This document shows positions 53,335 through 61,076 of a DNA stretch of 64,000 nucleotides, in pieces. A program made the translations under genes and the position numbers. Position 1 is the stretch's first letter. The number at the start of each line of letters is the position of its first letter. The notes beneath the pieces are model-generated. The model saw only the letters and a program-made list of their open reading frames with translations. It did no database searches and was not told the DNA's origin. The stretch comes from Paracoccus lutimaris (GTDB lineage Bacteria; Pseudomonadota; Alphaproteobacteria; Rhodobacterales; Rhodobacteraceae). The stretch covers positions 151,894-215,893 of the forward strand of contig NZ_QPJL01000004.1 in assembly GCF_003337565.1 (NCBI RefSeq), in the 5' to 3' direction.

Positions 53335-54377
53335 CGCCAGACCACTCGGTAGCGCGTCAGAAGGATCGCCAGCACCATGAACAGCAGCGCCACCGCCATC
53401 AGGATATCGGCGATATAGGTGGGCACGCCGGCCGCGCGGCTCATGCTGTCTGCGCCGACAAAGATACCGGCGACGAACAGCGCCGTCAGCACCACGCCCA
53501 AGGGATGCAGCAGCGCCACCATGGCGACGATGATCCCCGTATAGCCAAAGCCGGGCGAGAGATCGCGCGACAGGTGGCCCTTCAGCCCGGCGACCTCGGA
53601 AAACCCGGCCAGCGCCGCCAGCCCGCCCGAGATCAGCGCCGTCTTGACCAGCACCGCATTGACCGGAATCCCGGCAAAGCGCGCCGCTTGCGGGTTCTGC
53701 CCCACGGCGCGGATCTGATAGCCAAGGACGGTGCGCGTCTGGATCACCCAGATCAGCAGTGCCGAAATCAGCGCCAGCGCAAAGCCCCAATGCAGCCGCA
53801 AGCCTTGGGCGATGCGCGGCAGGCGCAGATCGGCCGCGACCGGCACGGATTTGGGCCAGCCCATCCCGGCGGGGTCTTTCAATGGGCCTTCGACCAGATA
53901 GCTGACAAACAGCAGCATGATGAAGTTGAACAGAAGCGTCGTCACCACCTCGTCGACGCCGAAGCGGGTTTTCAACAGGACCGGCCCCAGCAGCACCAGC
54001 GCACCGGCCGCGATGGACAGCGCCGCCATGACGGGCAGCTGCAGCCAGGGCGCGCCCCAGCTGTGCATGCCGATCAGCACGGTCATGACCGCGCCGGCAT
54101 AAAGCTGCGCCTCGGCCCCGATGTTCCACAGTTTCGCGCGAAAGGCGACGGCGACGGCAAGCCCGGTGAAGATCAGCGGCGTGGCGCGGTTCAGCGTCTC
54201 GAGCGTCGCGAACTTCGATCCGAACGCCCCTTTCACGATCAGCCCCAGCGTCGCGAAAGGGTTGGCCCCGGCGATCAGCGCCAGCACGGACGCAACCAGC
54301 ACCGTCGCGCCCAGCGCCAGCGCGGGCAGACCGTAGATCCGGGCCGGCCCGGGATTGGCGATCGGTTCAAGCCGCAT
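53331..54377 (-). CDS. Nucleoside-type ABC transporter permease 1
   Basis: This 348-residue permease (NupB/YufP-like) has FTGLAVAVAFRAKLWNIGAEAQ, GVDEVVTTLLFNFIMLLFV and RAVGQNPQAARFAGIPVNA, all typical. ATG 54377 (MRLEPIANPG) overlaps the ATPase stop by 11 bases; the frame is open further upstream only within the ATPase gene. It is coupled to permease 2 by ATGA. Confidence 0.9.
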   Translation of the reverse strand: MRLEPIANPGPARIYGLPALALGATVLVASVLALIAGANPFATLGLIVKGAFGSKFATLETLNRATPLIFTGLAVAVAFRAKLWNIGAEAQLYAGAVMTVLIGMHSWGAPWLQLPVMAALSIAAGALVLLGPVLLKTRFGVDEVVTTLLFNFIMLLFVSYLVEGPLKDPAGMGWPKSVPVAADLRLPRIAQGLRLHWGFALALISALLIWVIQTRTVLGYQIRAVGQNPQAARFAGIPVNAVLVKTALISGGLAALAGFSEVAGLKGHLSRDLSPGFGYTGIIVAMVALLHPLGVVLTALFVAGIFVGADSMSRAAGVPTYIADILMAVALLFMVLAILLTRYRVVWR

Positions 54378-55896
54378 GGGGAAAGCCCTCGCCCGCCATC
54401 CACAGGCCCAGATCGGCGACGGATGCGGTGCCGCGCGGGATCGGGGGCGACAGCCGCCCCTCGCTGATGACATGGATCACGTCGGAAAGCTGCATCACCT
54501 CGTCCAGATCCTCAGAGATCAGGATCACCGCCGCGCCCCGGTCGCGCGCGGCCAGCAACTGGCCGTGGACATAGGCGATGGCGCCGATATCCAGCCCCCG
54601 GACCGGCTGATTGGCCAGGATGACCGAAGGCCCAGCCTCCAGCACCCGGCCAAGGATCAGCTTCTGCATATTGCCGCCCGACAACAGCCGGATGCGGGCA
54701 TCGGGCCCCGGGCAGCGGACATCGTATTTTTCGATGATGTCGCGGGTATGGGCAGCTGCGGCGGCCCAATCCATCCAGCCCCCGCGGCTGAAGGGCGGGC
54801 GGACGTGGGTTTCCAGGACCGCATTCTCGGTCAGGGTGAAATCGGCGATGGTGCCGGTCTTGTGGCGATCCTCGGGGATGCGGCCAAGGCCGGATGCCAG
54901 CGCCGCCGCCGGGGTCCAGCGATCCGGCGCGGGCTGGCCTTCGATCAGCAGCCGGCCCGAGGCTGGCGACAAAAGCCCCGACAGGATGTCGGACAGCGCC
55001 GCCTGGCCATTGCCCGAGACCCCGGCGATGCCGGTGATCTGGCCCGCATGCAGCGCCAGCGACGCCGCCTTCAGCCCCGGCGCGCCCTCACGGTCGGGCG
55101 TGGTGACGCGGTCGAGTTGCAGCAGCGCCCTGCCCGCCTGCCCGGCTGCGATCTGCGGGCGGGTGACCTCGGCGCCGACCATCATCGCGGCCAGCTGCGC
55201 GGGCGATGTGTCGCGGGTTTCGACCTCGCCCGCCATCCTGCCATGACGCAGCACAAGACAGCGGTCGGCAATCGCCATGACCTCATTGAGCTTGTGCGAG
55301 ATGAAGATGACGGCCAGCCCCTCGGCCACCATCTTGCGCAGCGTGTCGAACAGGGCTTCGGCCTCTTGCGGGGTCAGAACGGCGGTGGGCTCGTCCAGGA
55401 TCAGCACGCGCGCATCGCGATAGAGCGCCTTCAGGATCTCGACCCGCTGGCGTTCGCCCACCGACAGGCGCCCCACCCGCGCATCGGGATCGACGCTCAG
55501 CCCAAAGCGGCCCGCAAGTGCCATGACCTTGGCCCGGGCGGCGGCGATGTCCATCGACCATGACCACAGCCCGCGCGTGCCCAGCAAGATATTTTCCAGC
55601 ACCGTCAGCTGATCGGCCAGCGTGAAATGCTGATGCACCATACCGATCCCCGCGTTCAGCGCGGCGCGGGGATTGCCGGGCGGCAGGGCCCGGCCAAAGG
55701 CGGTGATCTGGCCTTCATCGGCCACATATTGACCGAAAAGGATATTCATCAGCGTGGTCTTGCCCGCGCCGTTTTCGCCCAGAAGGGCCACCACCTCGCC
55801 GGCACGCAGGCGCAGCGAGATGGCGTCATTGGCGACCAGCGCCCCGAACCGCTTGGTGATGCGGTCGAGGCGCAGAACCTCGGCCGGGTCGGTCAC
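54367..55896 (-). CDS. Nucleoside-type ABC transporter ATPase, duplicated
   Basis: This 509-residue ATPase has two nucleotide-binding domains. Domain 1 has Walker A GENGAGKTT, the motif NAGIGMVHQHFTLAD typical of BMP-type importers, signature LSVGERQR and VLILDEPTAVL. Domain 2 has a degenerate P-loop (GVSGNGQAA), LSGGNMQK and a Walker B region ILANQPVRG, where the usual Asp-Glu is Asn-Gln; this is known in the family. The start is GTG 55896, which overlaps the binding-protein stop (GTGA). Confidence 0.9.
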   Translation of the reverse strand: MTDPAEVLRLDRITKRFGALVANDAISLRLRAGEVVALLGENGAGKTTLMNILFGQYVADEGQITAFGRALPPGNPRAALNAGIGMVHQHFTLADQLTVLENILLGTRGLWSWSMDIAAARAKVMALAGRFGLSVDPDARVGRLSVGERQRVEILKALYRDARVLILDEPTAVLTPQEAEALFDTLRKMVAEGLAVIFISHKLNEVMAIADRCLVLRHGRMAGEVETRDTSPAQLAAMMVGAEVTRPQIAAGQAGRALLQLDRVTTPDREGAPGLKAASLALHAGQITGIAGVSGNGQAALSDILSGLLSPASGRLLIEGQPAPDRWTPAAALASGLGRIPEDRHKTGTIADFTLTENAVLETHVRPPFSRGGWMDWAAAAAHTRDIIEKYDVRCPGPDARIRLLSGGNMQKLILGRVLEAGPSVILANQPVRGLDIGAIAYVHGQLLAARDRGAAVILISEDLDEVMQLSDVIHVISEGRLSPPIPRGTASVADLGLWMAGEGFPHAA

Positions 55897-56906
55897 GATG
55901 ATTTCGGCTCTTCGTCGTTGATCTCGACGGTGAAGCTGCCATCCTTGATCGCGGCTTCCTTGGCGGCGACCGTGGCCATGACCTCGGCCGGAACCTTGCC
56001 TTCGAAGCTGCCCAAGGGCGCCAGCGAGCAGCCGCCCGCCTTCATGAAGGAATAGACCCCGTAATTGTCGGCCTTGAACGCGCCGCCCTCGATCGCATCC
56101 AGCGCCGCGTTCAGCGTCGGCTCGAAATGCCACAGCGCCGAGGCGACGACGGTTTCGGGATAGTCCGCCTGGGTGTCGATGACATTGCCGATGGCCAGAA
56201 CGCCACGCTCCTTGGCCGCATCCGAGACGCCGAAGCGTTCGGCGTAAAGCACATCCGCGCCCGCATCGATCATGGCGATGGCGGTTTCATTGGCCTTGGG
56301 CGGATCGAACCATGAGCCGATGAAGCTGACCTGGAACTTCGCATCGGCGCGGGTCTCGCGCACGCCGGCCATGAAGGCATGCATCAGCCGGTTCACCTCG
56401 GGGATCGGGAAGCCGCCGACCATGCCGATATTGCCCGACTTGGTCATGGCGCCGGCAATGATCCCCGACAGATAGCTGGCATCCTGGATGTAATTGTCAA
56501 AGACCGCCAGATTGGGATTGGCCGCCGCGTCGGGCATGAAGGACGAGCCCAGCAGGAAGGCCACATCGGGATATTCGGCCGCGACCTCGCGCGCCTCGGC
56601 CTCGGCGCCGAAGATCTCGCCGACGATCAGCTTGACGCCGCTTTCGCAATATTCGCGCATGACGCGGGGATAGTCCGTGTTGGCGACGTTCTCGGTGTAG
56701 GTATAGTCGATGCGGCCCGCGGCCTTTGCGGCCTCGGCGGCCTGATGGATCCGGCTGACCCATTGCTGCTCGACGGGCACGGTATAGATGCCGGCGGTCT
56801 TGATCGGATCCGCCGCCAGCGCCCGCAGGGGCACCAGCCCCGAAAGGGACAGCGCAGCCCCAGACAGAAGAACACTGCGACGGGAAGGACGATACGCCTG
56901 AGTCAT
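55893..56906 (-). CDS. BMP-family periplasmic nucleoside/base-binding protein
   Basis: This 337-residue binding protein of the BMP (Bmp/PnrA-like) family has a twin-arginine-like leader (SRRSVLLSGAALSLSGL). The mature part begins DPIKTAGIYTVPVEQQWVSR, and GNIGMVGGFPIPEVNR, GSWFDPPKANETAIAMIDAG and ADVLYAERFGV are family marks. It is the first gene of the importer operon that ends in a CodA-like deaminase, so a nucleoside or base is likely. ATG 56906 follows TTAGGAAGCA. Confidence 0.9.
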   Translation of the reverse strand: MTQAYRPSRRSVLLSGAALSLSGLVPLRALAADPIKTAGIYTVPVEQQWVSRIHQAAEAAKAAGRIDYTYTENVANTDYPRVMREYCESGVKLIVGEIFGAEAEAREVAAEYPDVAFLLGSSFMPDAAANPNLAVFDNYIQDASYLSGIIAGAMTKSGNIGMVGGFPIPEVNRLMHAFMAGVRETRADAKFQVSFIGSWFDPPKANETAIAMIDAGADVLYAERFGVSDAAKERGVLAIGNVIDTQADYPETVVASALWHFEPTLNAALDAIEGGAFKADNYGVYSFMKAGGCSLAPLGSFEGKVPAEVMATVAAKEAAIKDGSFTVEINDEEPKSS

Positions 56907-57633
56907 TGCTTGCTTCCTAACTGTTGGGGGGTGATTTTTTTCCAAGTAGTAAAAAAGCCCGGCCCATATAACAATCGTTTTCTCACGACCATCGCCGCGC
57001 ACAAAGCGCTTTCGCACATTGGCCCATCCGGCGCGCAGCAAATGTCATGGGCCACAAATTGCGCCCGGAGGACATCATGTGAAAACTCGCGCGGGAGCGG
57101 GATTGCAGAGAAGCTGTCGCCGTTCCTGTGCAGCAATCGGCCGATCTGATCAGCGGGGTCGTCAGCCAGCGGGCCTCTACCCCAAAGGCAGACATCATTG
57201 CCGGCGAGACCATTGCCGGTGGTAAACCTTCCAGCCTTTCGTCGGATTTCATGGTTGTCTTTCGTTTCGGACAGAATCGTCCACTGCCCGGAGACCTCCC
57301 GGCGCAAGAGGCGGCGTCTCATCCAGTAAGCGTAATACTGGTGGCCAGCGAAAAAGAGACCTCTGGCGACCTTTACCGGCAAAGGATCCGCCAGCCTTAT
57401 GGGGCCATCGGGAAAGACAAAGGACGAAACACGCCCGGTGGTGTCCGTGAACAGCGACTGCTTGGGGCTGTCGGGGCTTCTGCTGCCTGCTGCACTCGGA
57501 GACCCGCTCAGCGCCGGACGTCTTCGCGACCGCAAAGGCAACTCGGCGCGGAAAAAGCTTGCTCGGCGCGCGGATTCCGTCGACTTTGCCGTAAGCGGCA
57601 AGCCACCTGGGGAATGTCGGAACAATACCTTGG
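56907..57633. other. Intergenic region without recognisable gene
   Basis: There are 727 bases between the importer promoter and the second DUF4123 gene. The first 90 bases are AT-rich and should hold the importer promoter (minus strand; a TTATAT near 56970 is a possible -10). The rest has lower GC than its neighbours and several open frames on both strands, none with codon bias or motifs I recognise. It may be the worn edge of the acquired island that follows. Confidence 0.4.
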
Positions 57634-58272
57634 ATGGACGCACAGGCAGCCGTCATGGACCCAACTGACGACGTTCGATACGATCGGATAGAGGTCCGGC
57701 CTCTTGATCGCCAGTTCGGCGTGCATCCGGCCCTTTCGGTCCCGGCAGGTGTTTCCGAAATCGTTTTTGGACAGGTGAACGGCACCGGCGCCACGCCTTT
57801 CACCTACGCGCTGTTTGACGCGGCGCGGGTCGACGGCCTGTCCGAGCGGCTGGTCGCAGCCGCGACCCCCCATGACTGTCTGGTGCGCGGCCGCTCGCGC
57901 GAGGGGCTGGGCGCGGTGTCGCCCTGGCTGGTTCAACTGCGGGCGGACAGCCGGTTGTGCCGTGATCTTTTCACCGCCGGGACCGCGCCTTGGGAGCTGT
58001 GGGGCCGGGAAGCCTATATCCTGATGCGCTCGCATGACGAGCTGGCCACGCTTGTCGAGCACCTGCGCCATTTTACCAAGCTGCGCGACAGCAAGGGGCA
58101 ATGGCATTTTTTTCGCTTTCAGGAACCGCTGGTCATGCGCACGATCGTCATGGGGCTGCCCGACGATGCGCGGCGCAGCTTTCTGGCGCCTTTCCAGCGG
58201 ATGATCGTGCCGGATCGATCCGATATTCTGCACGTCTTTGACATCAGTTTTAACGGTAGCGCGGGTCAATGA
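57634..58272 (+). CDS. DUF4123 protein, T6SS effector adaptor/chaperone (second island)
   Basis: This 212-residue protein has a DUF4123 domain over most of its length: TPFTYALFDAARVDGLSERL, VSPWLVQLRADSRLCRDLF, ILMRSHDELATLVEHLRHF and GQWHFFRFQEPLVMR. It aligns along its length with the DUF4123 protein at 36486-37184 but is clearly diverged. It would carry a type VI effector to a VgrG spike. The first ATG (57634) and a second at 57655 are both possible. It is coupled by ATGA to the next gene, and the muramidase gene follows. Confidence 0.75.
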   Translation: MDAQAAVMDPTDDVRYDRIEVRPLDRQFGVHPALSVPAGVSEIVFGQVNGTGATPFTYALFDAARVDGLSERLVAAATPHDCLVRGRSREGLGAVSPWLVQLRADSRLCRDLFTAGTAPWELWGREAYILMRSHDELATLVEHLRHFTKLRDSKGQWHFFRFQEPLVMRTIVMGLPDDARRSFLAPFQRMIVPDRSDILHVFDISFNGSAGQ

Positions 58273-59030
58273 TTTCATATGACGACGTTCTGAACAGCAG
58301 CGGCATGCCCGCCTTCCTGCAGGAAAGACGGCAGCGCTATTTCGACAAGGCAAGGGCGTTCTGCCGCGGACAGTTTCCCGGCCGGTTCGGGGCGGCAAGT
58401 GACGCTGAAGGTCTGGCGCATGTCAAGACGGCCTATGGAATCGGGAAATCCTTCGGGCTGCGCAGCGAGCGCGATCATCTGAAACTGCTGATCGCGACCG
58501 TCCACTGGGGGTTGGGCCTTGCCTCGGATCCGCGCCTTGCCCTGCGTATGGTCCGGGCGGGCTGGCTCGAACCCGACCTGTCGGCCCGCCATCATGTCAA
58601 ACCCTCGCAACTTCTGCGCGCGGTGGATGACTGGCATGCCCAGGTTCGCCCCGAGGGTCGCGCCTGGGCCGACGCGGCCGCGCAAACCGCCCCGATCAAC
58701 GCCTCCGGCCTGAGCGGGTCCGACGCGCTGTACATGGCTGACGAGATCTGGCCCGTGGGCGTCCGGCAGATGCCGGCACGGGCATGGGGGCCATATGGCG
58801 CCGCGCTGGATGCGGATCGGCAGCGATGGGCGCTGGATGGCGGGGCGCTCGTCCTGCATGCGCTGCTGGGGCTGCGACTGGGATACCGATACCTGTTTGA
58901 ACCGACGCTTTCCGATTTCGCGGCGGCTTGGCAGACCGATGACTCAAAGGCGCAAAGATTCGATGCGCTTTTGCAGGCGGCGCTGGCAATGCCCCCCTTG
59001 TTGCAGGACATGACATGCCACAGGACCTGA
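58269..59030 (+). CDS. Conserved-looking protein between adaptor and effector genes, function unknown
   Basis: This 253-residue cytosolic protein lacks signal peptide and membrane helices. It is mostly alpha-helical by appearance, with a Tyr/Trp-rich centre (TAYGIGKSFGLRSERDHLKL, HWGLGLASDPRLAL). It starts inside the stop of the DUF4123 gene and overlaps the muramidase start by 16 bases, so the three are translated together. Position suggests a co-chaperone or structural partner in effector loading. No family is recognised. Confidence 0.65.
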   Translation: MISYDDVLNSSGMPAFLQERRQRYFDKARAFCRGQFPGRFGAASDAEGLAHVKTAYGIGKSFGLRSERDHLKLLIATVHWGLGLASDPRLALRMVRAGWLEPDLSARHHVKPSQLLRAVDDWHAQVRPEGRAWADAAAQTAPINASGLSGSDALYMADEIWPVGVRQMPARAWGPYGAALDADRQRWALDGGALVLHALLGLRLGYRYLFEPTLSDFAAAWQTDDSKAQRFDALLQAALAMPPLLQDMTCHRT

Positions 59031-60280
59031 ACGACCTTGAGGACGACGAGACGCCGCCGCAAGGTGTGACCCGCGCGGCCGAACAGGCGGCGGATGCACA
59101 GGGTTCCGCCAGTCCGGTCGAGGCGACCGAGCAGGGCTGCCGCGGCTGGATCGAACTGGACAGCCGATACTGGCATGTCAACGATCTGGGCGTCAGTGCG
59201 ACGATCGAGGTTCATCGCATCACCGCCGGCACAGCCGGACTGCCGGACGAGCAGACCGAACTGGTGGACACGCAGGTGCTGCACTATGCGCAGGAGGCCG
59301 GCTTTCGCATCGATCCGCCTTCGGCACCGGCTGCCGCACTGACCGATGGAAACTGCCGTATCCTTCTGGGCGGCGAGGAAGGTTATCTGTCAGGCCATTC
59401 CTACCGGCTGAAACTGACCCCACGCGACAATCCCGACAACGCAAAAAAATACGTCATCCTGCCGGTTGCGATAACGGCGGAGGATGCGGGCAACGACTCG
59501 GCGCTGACCGGCACGCAGGTGGGGCGGCGCATCATCCCGGACCCGAACACGGGACAACGGCCGACGACATCGCCCCTGCCCCTGACGGATACGGTCGACC
59601 AGTACATGCGCGTCCACGAGGATCGCACGACCGGTGCGGCGCAATGGGCAAGCCGGGCCTTTCCCATGCCCTGCGCCGATGCGACCCAGCCCCATAAGGT
59701 CGAAATGCGCTGGATCCATTACTGCGACCCGCGCGACTTCATCTATGGCCATCTGCTCAATCTGGAGGGCGGTTTCGTCAACGATCCTGTCGACCGCGGC
59801 GGCGCAACCAATATGGGCATCACCATCGCGACATGGCGGCAATATTCGCAGGAGCTGTTCGGAATACCGGGCACGGTGGACACATTGCGCAACATCACCG
59901 AGGAACAGGTCTATGAGATCACGCTGGCGGGCTATTGGCGGCGCTTCTGGTGCGACCGGATCAATCACTGCCCTCTGGCGATTCAATATCTGGATACATG
60001 TTTCAATGGCGGCGGCGTGATCGTTCTGCAGCGGGCCATCAATGTCGTCGCGGATGCGCAAGGCAAGCCGCATTGGCGCACCGGTGAAGATGGCGATATC
60101 GGCGAGGGAACGCTGCTCGCGGCCAACAGGATCATCGAATGCGGCCATGGCGCGGCGCTTTACATCGCCTATCGCGAACGCAGGATCGCGCGCTATCGCA
60201 CGATCGTCGCGAATAACCCAAGTCAGAACCGCTTTCTGAGAGGATGGCTGAACCGTGCGAATGAATTCAATGAATTTTAA
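59015..60280 (+). CDS. GH108-type muramidase, candidate T6SS effector
   Basis: This 421-residue protein has no signal peptide. The N-terminal part (about 45-230) looks like one or two beta-sandwich domains (GWIELDSRYWHVNDLG). The C-terminal part (about 240-421) is a glycosyl hydrolase 108 lysozyme: catalytic Glu251 in LLNLEGGFVNDP, DRGGATNMGITIATW and the later HCPLAIQYLDTCFN. A wall-cutting enzyme without its own export signal, encoded after a DUF4123 adaptor and before a small exported protein, fits a T6SS effector that attacks a rival's peptidoglycan. The delivery route is inference. Confidence 0.75.
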   Translation: MPQDLNDLEDDETPPQGVTRAAEQAADAQGSASPVEATEQGCRGWIELDSRYWHVNDLGVSATIEVHRITAGTAGLPDEQTELVDTQVLHYAQEAGFRIDPPSAPAAALTDGNCRILLGGEEGYLSGHSYRLKLTPRDNPDNAKKYVILPVAITAEDAGNDSALTGTQVGRRIIPDPNTGQRPTTSPLPLTDTVDQYMRVHEDRTTGAAQWASRAFPMPCADATQPHKVEMRWIHYCDPRDFIYGHLLNLEGGFVNDPVDRGGATNMGITIATWRQYSQELFGIPGTVDTLRNITEEQVYEITLAGYWRRFWCDRINHCPLAIQYLDTCFNGGGVIVLQRAINVVADAQGKPHWRTGEDGDIGEGTLLAANRIIECGHGAALYIAYRERRIARYRTIVANNPSQNRFLRGWLNRANEFNEF

Positions 60281-60668
60281 AGTTGTTGCCGCCTGCTGCC
60301 TGATCGCGCTTTGCACTCTGGCCGCAGGCGCTGATGGCACCGAGTTCGCCCGATGGGAGGCTGACACCACCGACCCCGAACGCTTTGCCGGCACGGTGAC
60401 GATCACCGGGACGGGTGAAGACATGACGCTGGGCTATTCCTTCGTCTATGACACCCAGATCATCAGCGCGAATGAGCCGGCCGCGGCGATGAAGCCGCTG
60501 GGAAATGATTGCTGGCGCGCCGATGTGAAGGGCGAATTCATGCAGGATATCGCCGAGACGATGGAGGTGGTGTTCTGCCAGCGCGGCGATCAGGCTTACT
60601 GGTCGCTGCTCGACACACGCGGCGGCGCGGTGCGGCTGCCGGCATGGGTATCCTTTACAAGGTCGTAG
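60255..60668 (+). CDS. Small exported protein, candidate muramidase immunity protein
   Basis: This protein of up to 137 residues has a signal peptide (FKVVAACCLIALCTLAAG). The mature part is acidic, about 110 residues, with two Cys (DCWRADVK and VFCQRGDQ) that may pair. It overlaps the muramidase 3' end by 26 bases; starts at GTG 60255, ATG 60261 and ATG 60270 are all possible, and AGAGGA at 60239 favours the first. A periplasmic product next to a wall-hydrolase effector is the usual place of an immunity protein. No family is recognised. Confidence 0.65.
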   Translation: MRMNSMNFKVVAACCLIALCTLAAGADGTEFARWEADTTDPERFAGTVTITGTGEDMTLGYSFVYDTQIISANEPAAAMKPLGNDCWRADVKGEFMQDIAETMEVVFCQRGDQAYWSLLDTRGGAVRLPAWVSFTRS

Positions 60669-61076
60669 GACGCGACGGGAAAGCGCTGCTTGAAGCTTTT
60701 CCGATGGGTTTTTCGAATTGCGAGGCGTTATCGCATAGCTCTTAGCTGTCAGGATTCATGTTGCAAATCCGGTAGGTCAAGACGCTGGGCATGAGTAAAC
60801 CTGAACGCGCTTGCTTCCGCCATGGTTGGCGAGGGTCTGGCCCGGTCGTTCTGTCCGGCCAGATCATGCTTGCCCGCGATCTGCGGATGCGATGGTGAAG
60901 ACCCCAATGCGGTTCAGAGGGATGAGGCGTTCGAAACCGGCGAACGGCCTGCCGGTGCACGCATGGCCCAATCCCGGCGCAAGGGATGGTGCGCCGAAGC
61001 TCAGACATGATCGGCCATACCCACAATTGTTTGAAACGCGATTCGATGGCAGGATATTCTTTTGGAGGGTGATTCA
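60669..61076. other. Intergenic region without recognisable gene
   Basis: There are 408 bases before the subtilase gene. Open frames exist on both strands but lack codon bias. The stretch around 60750-60800 (TTCATGTTGCAAATCC and following) has the look of insertion-sequence debris, but I could not match it to a family. The strong ribosome-binding site GGAGGGT at 61064-61070 belongs to the next gene. Confidence 0.35.

Noticed and set aside
52387..54129. Fusion of both nucleoside-type permeases in one frame
   Set aside because: The part upstream of 53334 is an out-of-frame shadow of permease 1; the true start is the ATG that overlaps the permease 1 stop.
56903..57643. Minus-strand open frame of about 246 codons in the gap before the second DUF4123 gene
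   Set aside because: No ribosome-binding site, no motif and poor codon bias; it also overlaps the importer gene start.
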